Shown here: piece by piece, positions 1-9,785 of the stretch | Position numbering within the stretch: the first letter of the stretch is position 1 | Layout: each line of letters begins with the position of its first letter | Source of the DNA: Thalassotalea euphylliae | Lineage (GTDB): Bacteria; Pseudomonadota; Gammaproteobacteria; Enterobacterales; Alteromonadaceae | DNA: 64,000 bases | Direction of reading: 5' to 3' | NCBI RefSeq assembly: GCF_003390395.1 | Contig: NZ_QUOV01000001.1 | Span: 3,162,001-3,226,000 of the forward strand | The notes under the pieces: model-generated | Seen by the model: the letters and a program-made list of their open reading frames with translations, nothing else | Databases searched by the model: none | What the model was told of the DNA's origin: nothing | Made by a program: the position numbers and the translations under genes

Positions 1-323
1 ATAGTGCGAGCGGCAAAATTTATCGCACCGTCAAAGTAAAACACCCTAAAGGCTACCTTGAGCAAGGCCGTCCAGCGTTGGATCATCTTAATACCGTAAC
101 AACCGACGAATTACCGTTTGAGTTTATGATGAATCAACTAAGACTGAGAGAGTCATTTGATATCAATCGATTTACACAAACCACAGGCTTAGCGTTAACA
201 ACTATTACTGAGCCACTGGCGCAAGCCTCAGCCAAAGGTTTATTGATCAACAACCAGCAAAATTGGCAAGTATCAACGCTGGGGCATCGTTATTTAAACG
301 ACTTACTAGAGCTGTTTTTATAA
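1..323 (+). CDS. hemW: HemW (YggW-type radical SAM heme chaperone), C-terminal fragment
   Basis: The reading frame is open from the first base and ends at TAA 321-323, so only the C-terminal end is present. The visible part has the HemW winged-helix tail: a DELPFEFMMNQLRL segment matching the DEIAFDFFLNRFRL region of E. coli HemW, then a GLLINNQQNWQVS..G.RYLNDLLELFL ending close to the usual YLT...W.IT..G..FLNSLLELFL. HemW is a cytoplasmic radical SAM protein that binds heme and is related to oxygen-independent coproporphyrinogen oxidase HemN; the iron-sulfur CxxxCxxC part lies outside the window. The stop codon overlaps the ATG of tadA (TAATG), so the two are probably cotranscribed. Confidence 0.85.
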   Translation, partial: SASGKIYRTVKVKHPKGYLEQGRPALDHLNTVTTDELPFEFMMNQLRLRESFDINRFTQTTGLALTTITEPLAQASAKGLLINNQQNWQVSTLGHRYLNDLLELFL

Positions 324-886
324 TGAAAGAAATAACCGCCTTAACCAAGAATTCTAATAGCCCAGAAGAAGCTGTGTTTACCGCCCAAGATCATAAATTT
401 ATGAAAAGGGCTTTCGAGCTTGCGCAAATAGCCGAGCAGCATAATGAAATTCCGGTCGGCGCCGTTGTTGTCTATCAGGGTGAAATTGTTGGCGAAGGTT
501 ATAACCGCTCAATCATGGACAATGATCCGTCAGCTCACGCTGAAATGATTGCGGTGCGAGAAGCGGGCAAAAAGCTAGACAATTACCGCCTTATCGATTG
601 CACCTTATATGTTACCTTAGAACCCTGCCCCATGTGTGCAGGTTTGCTAGTGCATAGTCGAGTAAAGCGTGTGATTTTTGCTGCGCCCGATGAAAAAACT
701 GGGTCAGCGGGTACTGTGTTTAACCTGACCCATGAGCCAAAATTAAATCACTTAATTGACGTAAATTCGGGCTTGATGCAAGCCGAATGTAGCGCTATGC
801 TGTCGCACTTTTTTAAGCGTCGTCGCGCTGAAATTAAAGCGGCCAAGAAAGCCAAAAAGCAGGCAGAGCAAAACGCTCAACAGTAA
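323..886 (+). CDS. tadA: tRNA-specific adenosine deaminase TadA
   Basis: TadA converts adenosine 34 to inosine in the anticodon of tRNA-Arg(ACG), an essential zinc-dependent cytoplasmic reaction. The protein shows the cytidine/deoxycytidylate deaminase fold with the zinc and proton-shuttle motif HAE (in SAHAEMIAVREA) and the second zinc motif PCPMC (in LEPCPMCAGLLVHSRV). The frame is open back to 263, but the ATG at 323 overlaps the hemW stop and is the simplest start, giving 187 residues. This is longer than the usual 165-170 because of a roughly 25-residue N-terminal lead and a Lys/Ala/Gln-rich tail (AEIKAAKKAKKQAEQ). A shorter start at ATG 401 (MKRAFELAQ) is possible. Confidence 0.93.
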   Translation: MKEITALTKNSNSPEEAVFTAQDHKFMKRAFELAQIAEQHNEIPVGAVVVYQGEIVGEGYNRSIMDNDPSAHAEMIAVREAGKKLDNYRLIDCTLYVTLEPCPMCAGLLVHSRVKRVIFAAPDEKTGSAGTVFNLTHEPKLNHLIDVNSGLMQAECSAMLSHFFKRRRAEIKAAKKAKKQAEQNAQQ

Positions 887-923
887 CCAATTTATCAATA
901 AGCCATCAGATAGTTATTGCGAT

Positions 924-1454
924 ATGACCCAGAGTAAATCAACACCCGCCAAGCCCGTCACTGCCAAACAACTACACGGCAAGCAAAAAGAAGAGCAACA
1001 ATTACTGCAAGTATTTAAGTCGCTGATCAAGCAAGGCACTTATCGCTCGCAAGAAGAGCTCGCTTTTGCCTTAGCCCAGCAAGGTTATGAGCATGTTTCG
1101 CAGTCTAAAGTATCGCGCATGTTGGCCAAACTTGGCGCAGTTAAAACTCGCAATAGCCAGAATGAAATTTGCTACAACCTGCCAGACGCGCTTATTATCC
1201 CAAAAACTAAGCACCCAATTGAAACCATTGCGCTGGATTTAAAACACAATAACTACCAAATTGTCTTAAAAACCGGTACTGGCGGTGCCCCCCTAATGGC
1301 GCGAGTACTAGATTCACTGGAAGAGTCAATTGGTATTCTGGCGACCATTGCGGGTGATGATACTGTACTAATTATCCCTGAAGATATTTCACAAATCGAA
1401 GCGATTTCTCAAGCTATCATCGATATGCTAGATATTCCAACAAGGCGCGACTAA
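924..1454 (+). CDS. argR: ArgR-family arginine repressor
   Basis: The protein has the two ArgR domains. The N-terminal winged helix (about residues 20-85) has the recognition-helix signature SQSKVSRMLAKLGAVKTRN. The C-terminal hexamerization and arginine-binding domain has GTGGAPLMARVLD, then GILATIAGDDTVLIIPED, close to the classic GTAGAA..ARxLD and GTIAGDDT motifs. ArgR with arginine represses arginine biosynthesis and takes part in site-specific recombination at cer-like sites in E. coli. In many gammaproteobacteria argR lies beside mdh; here it follows tadA by 37 bp, so this may be a relocated or second copy. The Gly-Pro replacement in the GTAGAA loop is slightly atypical. There is no strong Shine-Dalgarno before ATG 924. 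Confidence 0.85.
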   Translation: MTQSKSTPAKPVTAKQLHGKQKEEQQLLQVFKSLIKQGTYRSQEELAFALAQQGYEHVSQSKVSRMLAKLGAVKTRNSQNEICYNLPDALIIPKTKHPIETIALDLKHNNYQIVLKTGTGGAPLMARVLDSLEESIGILATIAGDDTVLIIPEDISQIEAISQAIIDMLDIPTRRD

Positions 1455-1732
1455 TACTTGCGCCTAACAACCAACTCTTTAGTGGTGTATCACTTCTACT
1501 AACACACTTTCGTCAGCACACTTCTCTCCAATACAGTTAACGAGCAACTAACAAACCCCATAAGCAGCTTGCTCCCAACAAACCCTATAACACCCGCTGA
1601 GCTCCATACGCTCAAACCTCAAACCTCAAACGCCCAGCTTTACACAACATTTACATAGAGTAAGTTGTTTCAAATTTAGCCGTTTTATATATTATTACCC
1701 ATCAAGGATATTTGTGTTACAAGAGGTTCGCT

Positions 1733-3460
1733 ATGAAGTTATCCCCCGTTATTGTTCCCGTACTTACCAGTTTATGCCTAGTAACCGCATGCGGTGGCTC
1801 ATCAGGCGGAGGCAGTGACGATAGTACACAAAACACTACAACACCACCTACTGATACCACACCACCAACAACGACTCCACCCGCACAAAACAATGCCCCT
1901 GTTGCAAATGCGGGCGAAAACCAATCCATCATACTAGGTGATAGCATTTCATTGAATGGTGCACAGAGTGCAGATAGTGATGGCGATAGCCTCAGTTATT
2001 TATGGGCGATTACCAATGCGCCAAACGGCAGTGCAGTTTCACTCACCGATGCAGAGAATGTTAACACCAACTTTACTCCAGACATTGCCGGTGACTATGT
2101 AATTAGTCTTACGGTGAGTGACAGCGAACTTGAACACACAGCCAGCGTCACGATTACCGTCACCCAAGCGAGCCAAGAAAACCAAGCTCCTATCGCTGAC
2201 GCGGGCACCAACCAAAGCGCCAACGTTAGTGAAGCAGTGTTGATTTCGGGAGAAAATAGTCGCGACCCCGATGGGGATAGCCTAGCCTACCAATGGGCAT
2301 TTACTGCAATGCCCAAAGGTAGCCAAGTTACCCTGAGCCAAGCACAATCAGTAGCAACTTCATTTGATTTTACCCCTGATGCTAGCGGTGACTACCAGTT
2401 GCAGCTCACCGTAAATGATGGCGAAATCACCTCCTCACCCGTGAGTATCACCATTACCGCCCAAAGCAATAACCTTGATATCACAGATAAAATTTTCGTC
2501 GAACAATCGGGTAGCTGTGCCGAATACTTAGGTACGTATCAATCAAATGTTGACGATATCAAACGCGGCTTAGCATTTAACGGCAGTGTCAACATTAGCG
2601 CTGAAAGCAGCGAGTGTTTAATTGAAGTAAACCAAATTCCAAACCACGACTTTAACGACCAAAGCGCCCGCTTTGCCAATGATGTACAAGAGGTGCTGTC
2701 GAGCTATCGTATTCCTATCAAACCTGAGCCAAGCGCTACGCCAGCCAATTTGATCATCGGCACAACTGAAGCCATTATGCTTAACGGTGTAACACTCGAT
2801 ATTTTAGCGGCAGCTTGTTACGGCGTGGGCGACGAACCGCTAGGTCGTGAGAAAATCGGCTGTGGCGCCAATCAAGCAGACAACCCATGGCGCTACGATC
2901 CGATGTCGCCACTTAATACTTTTGGCACCGATGTTCACAACGCTCATACCCAACCTAATGGCAAATATCATTATCACGCTAACCCGGTTGCTATGTTTAG
3001 CCAAAGCTGCGAAGCAAATATCGCCTCGCCAGTGATTGGCTTTGCCGCTGATGGCTACCCGATTTTTGGTAGCTGCTTTATTGACACAACAACTGGCGAA
3101 ACGCGCAAGGCACTTTCAAGCTATCAGCTCAAAGACAATGGCGGTCCAAGACAAGCCGTTGATGGTTTTCAAACGCCACAAGCCGGCGTTGGCGATATTG
3201 CCAGTAATAACTACGATGGCCAATTTCGTGGTGATTGGGAATATGTTGAAGGCACTGGTGATTTAGACCAATGCAATGGCATGGTCGTTGATGGGCAATA
3301 CGGCTACTTTGTTACCGACACCTTCCCTTGGGTGATCAATTGCTATAACGGTGAGGTAAATTCATCATTTAGCCGCTCGACTGAATTAGAACGTCGCAGC
3401 CATAGCCACGATTTTAGCCACGACGAAATGCATGAAAACGATATTGGGCATGACCATTAA
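1733..3460 (+). CDS. YHYH-domain lipoprotein with two PKD/REJ-like domains
   Basis: The start is set at ATG 1733, with an AAGAGG ribosome site six bases upstream; an in-frame TTG at 1712 would put residues before the signal peptide. The N-terminus is a lipoprotein signal (MKLSPV...LCLVTAC, lipobox cysteine at about residue 20), then a Thr/Pro-rich linker. Two Ig-like PKD/REJ-type repeats follow, each with a NxAPxAxAG.NQS start, a DxDGDSLxYxW core and a GDYxxxLTVxD end. The C-terminal half carries the YHYH signature in NGKYHYHANP and several paired cysteines. The tail is His-rich (HSHDFSHDEMHENDIGHDH). YHYH proteins have no settled function; the histidines suggest metal binding, which is inference. 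The protein probably sits on the outer membrane or cell surface. Confidence 0.8.
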   Translation: MKLSPVIVPVLTSLCLVTACGGSSGGGSDDSTQNTTTPPTDTTPPTTTPPAQNNAPVANAGENQSIILGDSISLNGAQSADSDGDSLSYLWAITNAPNGSAVSLTDAENVNTNFTPDIAGDYVISLTVSDSELEHTASVTITVTQASQENQAPIADAGTNQSANVSEAVLISGENSRDPDGDSLAYQWAFTAMPKGSQVTLSQAQSVATSFDFTPDASGDYQLQLTVNDGEITSSPVSITITAQSNNLDITDKIFVEQSGSCAEYLGTYQSNVDDIKRGLAFNGSVNISAESSECLIEVNQIPNHDFNDQSARFANDVQEVLSSYRIPIKPEPSATPANLIIGTTEAIMLNGVTLDILAAACYGVGDEPLGREKIGCGANQADNPWRYDPMSPLNTFGTDVHNAHTQPNGKYHYHANPVAMFSQSCEANIASPVIGFAADGYPIFGSCFIDTTTGETRKALSSYQLKDNGGPRQAVDGFQTPQAGVGDIASNNYDGQFRGDWEYVEGTGDLDQCNGMVVDGQYGYFVTDTFPWVINCYNGEVNSSFSRSTELERRSHSHDFSHDEMHENDIGHDH

Positions 3461-3554
3461 AGCTGAGCATGAACACTAGAATTAGTGCTTCATTAGCAAG
3501 AAACTAAGAGTATGTCAGGAAAATCGTTTCAGTACTAAGTAACAAAAGCGGCGC

Positions 3555-3597
3555 AAACAAAAAAGCCTGAGGGCTATTCCATCAGGCTTTGTTTGTA
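3555..3597 (-). terminator. Rho-independent terminator overlapping the microprotein stop codon
   Basis: A 9-bp perfect stem pairs 3562-3570 (AAAGCCTGA) with 3582-3590 (TCAGGCTTT). Read on the minus strand it ends in a T-tract (TTTTTTG). The TAG stop of the minus-strand microprotein (3574-3576) lies in the loop, so translation runs into the terminator stem. The plus-strand reading also has T-rich sequence, so it may serve the YHYH gene too. Confidence 0.8.
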
Positions 3598-3693
3598 GTA
3601 GGCATTGCGGCGGCTACTGATTTTTCGTTGTGTATCGCGAAGCATGCGCTTGCGTTGGATACTAAGTTGTATTCGACGTTTATTTAACGGCAT
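3574..3693 (-). CDS. 39-residue strongly basic microprotein
   Basis: No family is recognised. The ATG (complement of 3691-3693) is preceded by a near-perfect Shine-Dalgarno, AAGGAGG, with about five bases of spacing, which is the best ribosome site in the neighbourhood. The product starts MPLNKRRIQLSIQRKRMLRD and has twelve Lys/Arg residues and only two acidic ones in 39, with no membrane segment. It looks like a nucleic-acid- or ribosome-binding peptide, which is inference. The frame extends upstream to 3762, but those residues lie before the ribosome site and are unlikely to be translated. The stop codon sits inside the loop of its own terminator, and an operator-like promoter lies 110-135 bp upstream. 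Confidence 0.65.
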   Translation of the reverse strand: MPLNKRRIQLSIQRKRMLRDTQRKISSRRNAYYKQSLME

Positions 3694-3767
3694 CACAACC
3701 TCCTTTTTGTCAAATATTGAGAACAAATCGCGAGAATTTACTACATCCTGTAGCAACATCACGATTA

Positions 3768-3795
3768 CATATAGGCATAATAACTAACCTATATG
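3768..3795. promoter_or_regulatory. 8+12+8 dyad at the predicted transcript start of the microprotein
   Basis: CATATAGG at 3768-3775 and CCTATATG at 3788-3795 are perfect inverted repeats separated by 12 bases. The dyad lies just downstream of the predicted minus-strand -10 element, so it could be an operator at +1 or a 5' untranslated hairpin. Confidence 0.45.
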
Positions 3796-3800
3796 ACTCT

Positions 3801-3829
3801 TTTATGACAAATCTTGACTGATCAGTCAA
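3801..3829 (-). promoter_or_regulatory. Sigma-70-type promoter with a 16-bp palindromic operator over the -35
   Basis: TTGACTGATCAGTCAA at 3814-3829 is a perfect palindrome of the kind bound by TetR-family repressors. On the minus strand its first six bases, TTGACT, form a -35 box; after a 17-base spacer comes CATAAA at 3801-3806 as a -10. The arrangement would place the repressor directly over the -35 of the microprotein promoter. No regulator gene is adjacent. The promoter call is pattern-based only. Confidence 0.5.
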
Positions 3830-3867
3830 CAACCCAGCATATTTTTATTGTTACCATAAGTAACTGT

Positions 3868-3888
3868 CACGCCTAATACTAGGGCGTG
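3868..3888 (-). terminator. Weak hairpin after mltF
   Basis: CACGCC at 3868-3873 pairs with GGCGTG at 3883-3888, 12 bases past the mltF stop in the minus direction. No T-tract follows on either strand, so it is at best a weak or factor-dependent terminator. Confidence 0.35.
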
Positions 3889-3900
3889 TTGAAATATAAT

Positions 3901-5367
3901 CTATTCAGCGCTTTTATCAATTGGCTTGTTTGTGCTCGCGTCAACTAGTCGCTCAGGAGCTCCATTAGCCACTCCTTTAGCAAGGCCATTACGCACCTTT
4001 TCATCAAAATACGAGAGCGTATGATAGTAGCGACGAATATTCTCTACATATTTCACAGGCTCATCACCACGGGCATAGCCATACTTGACGGTTTTATAGT
4101 ATTTCTTTTGCTTAAGTAGTGGCAGTCGCGGTTTAACATCTACCCAACGATCGGCATCGCCTCCTTGGCGCTGCGTGATAATGCGCGCATCGTTAACATG
4201 ACCAAAGCCAACATTATAAGACGCCAGTGCAAACCACATGCGATCGGGAAACGGAATGCGATCAGGAATACGGTTAATTAAACGCTTAAAGTACTTTGCC
4301 CCACCAGCAATACTTTGCTCAGGATCTAGTCGGCTAGTCACGCCCATTTGTTTCGCAGTCGGTAAGGTTAGCATCATCATGCCTCTTACCCCTGTTGGCG
4401 AGCGTGCTTTCGGGTTCCAGTGGGATTCTTGATAGCTAATTGCCGCCAATAGCTTCCAATCAATATCTTGCCCGTATTTTTCAAATAGCGGCTGGTAGGT
4501 TGGCAGGGTTGTTTCAATCGCTGCTAAAAACGCTTGCGTATCAACATAATTAAATTGTTCGATATGGCCGTAATACTTATCATCAAGCGCCAGCAAAGTG
4601 CCGTCGTGATGCACTTGCCCAAAAAACTCGATTAGGCTGGCAATAATCGAATCATCACTGTGTTTACTGACCAGCCAAGCCAATGGCTCTGCTTTTTTAA
4701 CGGTAAAACCAATGCTGATATCAGGGTAGTAACGACGGTTAATTGCCAAAACATGACTATCCACTATCGTGTAATCAATTTCCCCGTTAAGCACTTTGAG
4801 CAATAACTCTTCGCTGTCAAACTCACTACTTTCTTGCCAAGTTAGTGCCTCATGCGTTTGCTGCAATTCAACAAGGTTTTCTGCATGACTAGAGTTGGCA
4901 GTCACAATTAGCGAGCCCGTTAAATCTTTTAATGCTCGTGGTCGCTTGTTACCTTGACGAAACACTAACTTTTGGCTGACAGAGTCATAACTGGGGGCAA
5001 ATTCGTATTGGCTGAGTCGATTTGGCGTGACCGCTAAACCAGCGGCGAGAAAGTCAACTTCCCCAGAATCTAGTCGAGGGAACAGTTCATCTAAGCTGTA
5101 ACTGGGCATAATGCGTAATTCTACGCCTAAAGATTCAGCATATTTTTTTGCTAATTCATATTCAAAGCCAGCTGGTCCTTCCGCGCCAAGGTAATATGAA
5201 TTGGGTCCATAAAGGGTGCCAACGGCGACATAACCACGTTCAAGTACACGAGAAATATTCGGTCGGTCAGCTTCTTCTTTACAGCCAGAAATAGCCAGTA
5301 CAACCAGCGCGAGCGACAGTTTAAGAAAGTTGAACAATTGGTTGGTTTTTTTATAGTAAATGTTCAT
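3901..5367 (-). CDS. mltF: Membrane-bound lytic murein transglycosylase F
   Basis: MltF cleaves the MurNAc-GlcNAc bond of peptidoglycan to 1,6-anhydro products at the periplasmic face of the outer membrane. The 488-residue protein (E. coli 518) begins with a hydrophobic signal ending in a lipobox, LAISGC (Cys about residue 29). Next comes a periplasmic solute-binding family 3 domain (about 40-265; [29 protein letters not shown]). The SLT catalytic domain (about 290-440) has the catalytic glutamate in [26 protein letters not shown] and the later [14 protein letters not shown]. The gene diverges from purL, as in E. coli. Confidence 0.93.
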   Translation of the reverse strand: MNIYYKKTNQLFNFLKLSLALVVLAISGCKEEADRPNISRVLERGYVAVGTLYGPNSYYLGAEGPAGFEYELAKKYAESLGVELRIMPSYSLDELFPRLDSGEVDFLAAGLAVTPNRLSQYEFAPSYDSVSQKLVFRQGNKRPRALKDLTGSLIVTANSSHAENLVELQQTHEALTWQESSEFDSEELLLKVLNGEIDYTIVDSHVLAINRRYYPDISIGFTVKKAEPLAWLVSKHSDDSIIASLIEFFGQVHHDGTLLALDDKYYGHIEQFNYVDTQAFLAAIETTLPTYQPLFEKYGQDIDWKLLAAISYQESHWNPKARSPTGVRGMMMLTLPTAKQMGVTSRLDPEQSIAGGAKYFKRLINRIPDRIPFPDRMWFALASYNVGFGHVNDARIITQRQGGDADRWVDVKPRLPLLKQKKYYKTVKYGYARGDEPVKYVENIRRYYHTLSYFDEKVRNGLAKGVANGAPERLVDASTNKPIDKSAE

Positions 5368-5477
5368 ACCTAATCATTGTGTCGTGAATTGAAAAACAGT
5401 TAAAGCATTTTTTCACTTTTTGCCGCTACGCCAAGGTTTTAGAGCCATTGCTCGTTAAAATCTTACAAAGATTTTGC

Positions 5478-5506
5478 TGTTTAATACGCCTCGTTTCTCC
5501 TATAAT
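5478..5506 (+). promoter_or_regulatory. Candidate purL promoter
   Basis: A perfect TATAAT lies at 5501-5506. The hexamer 17 bases upstream (TGTTTA, 5478-5483) is a poor -35, so recognition may depend on an activator or on the sequence just before the -10. No clear PurR operator was found between mltF and purL. Confidence 0.4.
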
Positions 5507-5618
5507 ACGCGCGATTTTTACCCCATGTTTTAACCACGGAATTTGGTGCATGGTTGGTCTGTGTTTTACCGTTAAAGATCCGTGGTGACAAGCAACTAAT
5601 TTACTAGTGAGTAAACTA

Positions 5619-8600
5619 ATGGCGATGTTGATCCAAACCCTTCGTGGCGCTCCGGCACTTTCTGACTTTAGAATTCAAAAATTATTAACGCAATGTGCTG
5701 AAGCTGGCCTTCCTGTTAACGACATATACGCAGAGTTTAGCCACTTTGCCCATTTATCAGTAGCGCTTACCACTGATGAATCAGAGGTACTTGCCAAACT
5801 GTTAACCTACGGTCCAACCATTGAAGAACACGAGCCAAACGGCACTTTGTTATTAGTGACGCCGCGCCCAGGCACTATTTCACCATGGTCATCAAAAGCC
5901 ACCGACATTGCTCACAATTGTGGTTTAGACAAAGTTATCCGCCTAGAGCGCGGTATTGCTTATTACATTAATGGCGAAACGCTAACGGTTGAACAAGAAA
6001 AATTACTTAACAACCTGTTGCACGATCGCATGATGGAGTCAATCTTTGCTGAGTTTAACGACGCACAAGCATTATTTGCGCAAGCAGAGCCGGGCGAATT
6101 TAGTTCAGTAGACGTACTTAGCGGTGGTCGCGATGCCTTAGTAAAAGCCAATACCAGCTTAGGCTTAGCATTAGCGGATGATGAAATTACTTACCTAGCA
6201 GATAACTTCGCCAAACTTGGCCGCAACCCTCACGACATTGAACTTTATATGTTTGCCCAAGCAAACTCGGAGCATTGCCGCCATAAAATTTTTAATGCTG
6301 ACTGGACGATTGACGGCGTAAAACAAGAAAAATCGCTATTTAAAATGATCAAAAACACGTTCGAGGAAAACCCTGCTTACGTGTTATCTGCCTACAAAGA
6401 CAATGCTGCGGTGATGGCTGGCTCTGAAGCAGGTCGCTTCTACCCAGACCCAGAAACGAAAGAATATGGCTACAGCCACGAAAACATTCATATTCTGATG
6501 AAGGTGGAAACCCATAACCACCCTACGGCTATTTCTCCGTACCCGGGCGCGGCAACGGGCTCAGGCGGTGAAATTCGCGATGAAGGTGCCACGGGTGTCG
6601 GCTCAAAACCAAAAGCAGGCTTAGTTGGCTTCTCGGTTTCTAACTTACGTATTCCAGGCTTTGAACAGCCATGGGAAATTGATTACGGCAAGCCAGACAG
6701 AATCGTTACTGCACTCGATATTATGCTAGAAGGCCCTTTAGGCGGCGCAGCATTTAACAACGAATTCGGCCGCCCTGCGATTACCGGTTACTTCCGTACC
6801 TACGAGCAACAAGTCAACTCATTTAACGGCGAAGAAGTGCGCGGCTATCACAAGCCAATTATGATTGCCGGTGGTTTTGGTAATATTCGTGAGCAACACG
6901 TGCAAAAAGGCGAAATTAACGTTGGTGCTAACCTAATTGTACTAGGTGGGCCAGCGATGAATATCGGCCTTGGCGGCGGCGCAGCATCATCAATGGCGTC
7001 TGGTCAATCATGTGAAGATTTAGACTTTGCATCGGTGCAACGCGATAACCCAGAAATGGAGCGCCGTTGTCAAGAGGTGATCGACCGCTGTTGGCAGTTA
7101 GGCGACGATAACCCCATTCTATTTATTCACGATGTCGGTGCTGGTGGTTTATCAAATGCCTTCCCTGAATTAGTGTCTGACGGTGGCCGTGGCGGTAACT
7201 TTGAACTACGTAACGTACCAAACGATGAACCTGGTATGGCACCACATGAAATTTGGTGTAATGAATCACAAGAGCGTTACGTTCTAGCGGTTTCTGACGA
7301 GCAACTACCGATTTTTGAAGCGATTTGTCAGCGCGAGCGTGCTCCATTTGCTGTGGTTGGTAAAGCCACCGAAGAAGAGCACTTAACGGTAACAGACGAA
7401 CACTTTGCCGATGACGAGCACAAAAACAAACCAATTGATCTGCCGCTTGACGTGTTATTAGGTAAAACACCGAAAATCATCAAAGACGTTAAAACGACAA
7501 CAGCGGCTGGTGATGAAATTAACCTAGCAAACATTGATGTTGCAGAAGCGGCAGATCGCTTACTGCGCCTACCAACCATCGCCGAGAAAACTTTCCTTAT
7601 CACCATTGGTGACCGCTCAGTTACCGGTATGGTAGCACGCGATCAAATGGTTGGCCCATGGCAGGTGCCGGTTGCAGATTGTGGTGTAACCGCAGCTTCG
7701 TTAGATTCATACCACGGTGAAGCGATGGCAATGGGTGAACGCACACCAGTTGCCCTACTAAACTACGGCGCTTCAGCACGTTTAGCAGTAGCAGAATCAC
7801 TAACAAACATTGCCGGTGCTGATATTGGCGACTTAAACCGTATTAAACTTTCGGCTAACTGGATGTCGCCAGCAGGTCACCCTGGCGAAGATGCTGGTTT
7901 ATACGAAGCGGTAAAAGCTGTAGGTGAAGAGCTTTGTCCTGAGCTTGGCTTAACCATTCCAGTGGGTAAAGACTCAATGAGTATGAAAACCCAGTGGGAG
8001 AAAGATGGCGAACAAAAAGCAGTTACGGCGCCTATGTCGCTTGTGATCACCGCCTTTGGCCGCGTGGAAGATATTCGTAAAACAGTAACGCCTCAGCTAC
8101 GTACAGACCAAGGCGACACTCGCATCGTTGCGATTGACTTATCTGGCGGTAAAAACCGTTTAGGTGGTTCTTGTTTAGCACAGGTTTACCAACACCTAGG
8201 CACAGAAACACCAGATGTTGACGAAGCTTACCTGCTACGCGGTTTCTTTAATGCAATGCAAACCTTAGTTGCCGAAGGCAAATTATTGGCGTATCACGAT
8301 CGCAGTGACGGTGGCTTGTTTACCACGATTGCTGAAATGGCATTTGCTGGTCACACAGGTGTTACCGTTGACCTAAGTGTGTTTGAAGGCACAGATGCCG
8401 AAGTACTGTTCCACGAAGAGCTAGGCGCGGTAATTCAAATTCGCGAAGACGATATGGAAGCAATTCACACCATCTTCTCTGAGTACGGTATTTTAGATTA
8501 CTGCGCAGACGTTGCTCGCATTAACGACACTGACATGATCACCTTTACCCGTAACGAGCAAGTGGTACTGGAAAACTCGCGCACCTACTTCCGCACGGTG

Positions 8601-9548
8601 TGGGCAGAAACCACTCTTAAAATGCAAGCAATGCGCGACAACCCAGAATGCGCACAAGAAGAATTCGATGTTAAATTTGATACCGAAGATCCGGGCTTAA
8701 ACGCTGAGTTAAGCTTTGATATCAACGAAGATATCGTTGCCGACTTAATAGTAAAAGACGCACAAGCGGGCACTAACCCGAAAGTGGCAATCTTACGTGA
8801 GCAAGGGGTGAACTCGCACGTAGAAATGGCAGCCGCTTTTGTTCGCGCAGGCTTTAACGCAATTGACGTACATATGTCAGACATTCTGGCAGGACGTGTT
8901 GATTTAGCTGACTTCCAAGGCTTAGTAGCATGTGGCGGTTTCTCTTACGGTGACGTGTTGGGCGCTGGTGAAGGTTGGGCGAAATCCATTCTATTTAACG
9001 CTAATGCACGAGAGATGTTTAAAGCTTTCTTCCACCGCGAAGAGACTTTCTCACTAGGTGTGTGTAACGGCTGTCAAATGCTATCAAATCTTAAAGAAAT
9101 TATTCCGGGCTCTGAGCACTGGCCGCGCTTTGTGCAGAACGAATCTGAGCGTTTCGAAGCACGTTTCTCATTGGTTGAAGTGCAAGAAAGCCCGTCTATC
9201 TTCTTTAAAGGTATGGCAGGCTCACGTATGCCGATTGCAGTATCACATGGTGAAGGTCGCACTGAATTTGTTTCAGATGAAGCCATTGATGCCGCCAACG
9301 ACTCTGGCACAGTTTCAATGCGTTATGTAAACAACTACGGCGATGTGACTGAAACTTACCCAGCGAACCCGAACGGATCGCCAGATGGTATTACAGCGTT
9401 AACCACCACAGATGGTCGCGTGACCATTATGATGCCACACCCAGAGCGTGTCTTCCGCACAGTAGCTAACTCATGGCACCCAGACTCATGGGGTGAAGAC
9501 TCACCTTGGGTACGTATGTTCCGAAATGCGCGCAAGTTTATTGGCTAA
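5619..9548 (+). CDS. purL: Phosphoribosylformylglycinamidine synthase (large form)
   Basis: PurL makes FGAM from FGAR, glutamine and ATP, the fourth step of de novo purine synthesis. This is the fused proteobacterial form of about 1,309 residues (E. coli 1,295). The N-terminus [16 protein letters not shown] and [20 protein letters not shown] match the family. The two AIRS-like halves carry [42 protein letters not shown] and PVGKDSMSM. The C-terminal class I glutaminase domain has [18 protein letters not shown], the nucleophile cysteine in [10 protein letters not shown], and the His-Glu pair in MMPHPERV. The frame is open from a GTG at 5607; ATG 5619 or ATG 5625 fits family N-termini better. 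A terminator follows. Confidence 0.97.
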   Translation: MAMLIQTLRGAPALSDFRIQKLLTQCAEAGLPVNDIYAEFSHFAHLSVALTTDESEVLAKLLTYGPTIEEHEPNGTLLLVTPRPGTISPWSSKATDIAHNCGLDKVIRLERGIAYYINGETLTVEQEKLLNNLLHDRMMESIFAEFNDAQALFAQAEPGEFSSVDVLSGGRDALVKANTSLGLALADDEITYLADNFAKLGRNPHDIELYMFAQANSEHCRHKIFNADWTIDGVKQEKSLFKMIKNTFEENPAYVLSAYKDNAAVMAGSEAGRFYPDPETKEYGYSHENIHILMKVETHNHPTAISPYPGAATGSGGEIRDEGATGVGSKPKAGLVGFSVSNLRIPGFEQPWEIDYGKPDRIVTALDIMLEGPLGGAAFNNEFGRPAITGYFRTYEQQVNSFNGEEVRGYHKPIMIAGGFGNIREQHVQKGEINVGANLIVLGGPAMNIGLGGGAASSMASGQSCEDLDFASVQRDNPEMERRCQEVIDRCWQLGDDNPILFIHDVGAGGLSNAFPELVSDGGRGGNFELRNVPNDEPGMAPHEIWCNESQERYVLAVSDEQLPIFEAICQRERAPFAVVGKATEEEHLTVTDEHFADDEHKNKPIDLPLDVLLGKTPKIIKDVKTTTAAGDEINLANIDVAEAADRLLRLPTIAEKTFLITIGDRSVTGMVARDQMVGPWQVPVADCGVTAASLDSYHGEAMAMGERTPVALLNYGASARLAVAESLTNIAGADIGDLNRIKLSANWMSPAGHPGEDAGLYEAVKAVGEELCPELGLTIPVGKDSMSMKTQWEKDGEQKAVTAPMSLVITAFGRVEDIRKTVTPQLRTDQGDTRIVAIDLSGGKNRLGGSCLAQVYQHLGTETPDVDEAYLLRGFFNAMQTLVAEGKLLAYHDRSDGGLFTTIAEMAFAGHTGVTVDLSVFEGTDAEVLFHEELGAVIQIREDDMEAIHTIFSEYGILDYCADVARINDTDMITFTRNEQVVLENSRTYFRTVWAETTLKMQAMRDNPECAQEEFDVKFDTEDPGLNAELSFDINEDIVADLIVKDAQAGTNPKVAILREQGVNSHVEMAAAFVRAGFNAIDVHMSDILAGRVDLADFQGLVACGGFSYGDVLGAGEGWAKSILFNANAREMFKAFFHREETFSLGVCNGCQMLSNLKEIIPGSEHWPRFVQNESERFEARFSLVEVQESPSIFFKGMAGSRMPIAVSHGEGRTEFVSDEAIDAANDSGTVSMRYVNNYGDVTETYPANPNGSPDGITALTTTDGRVTIMMPHPERVFRTVANSWHPDSWGEDSPWVRMFRNARKFIG

Positions 9549-9580
9549 GAATTACTAGCTAGTAAATCTCACGTATTCCA

Positions 9581-9605
9581 AGCCCGCTTCTCAGCGGGCT
9601 TTTTT
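9581..9605 (+). terminator. purL Rho-independent terminator
   Basis: AGCCCGC at 9581-9587 pairs with GCGGGCT at 9594-9600 across a six-base loop, followed by TTTTT at 9601-9605. It lies 32 bases after the purL stop. Confidence 0.9.
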
Positions 9606-9785
9606 ATAACTAAAACACCTCAACATTGATTTCATACTTTTCGATCACTGGTATCAAGGTACCGTCAGATTTAACCTATTGGCTATTATGGAAAATTTAT
9701 TGAAGCTAAAGTAATCTGTTACAAGTAATTCTGGGAATATAAGTAATAAAAAATAAGAAGTTTAACAATAAAAGGATCTTTTAGT

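Noticed and set aside
2847..3266. Two plus-strand ORFs within the YHYH gene
   Set aside because: They are out-of-frame shadows of a well supported lipoprotein gene.
5963..9310. Antisense and alternate-frame ORFs inside purL
   Set aside because: They are shadows of purL, without ribosome sites or recognisable products.
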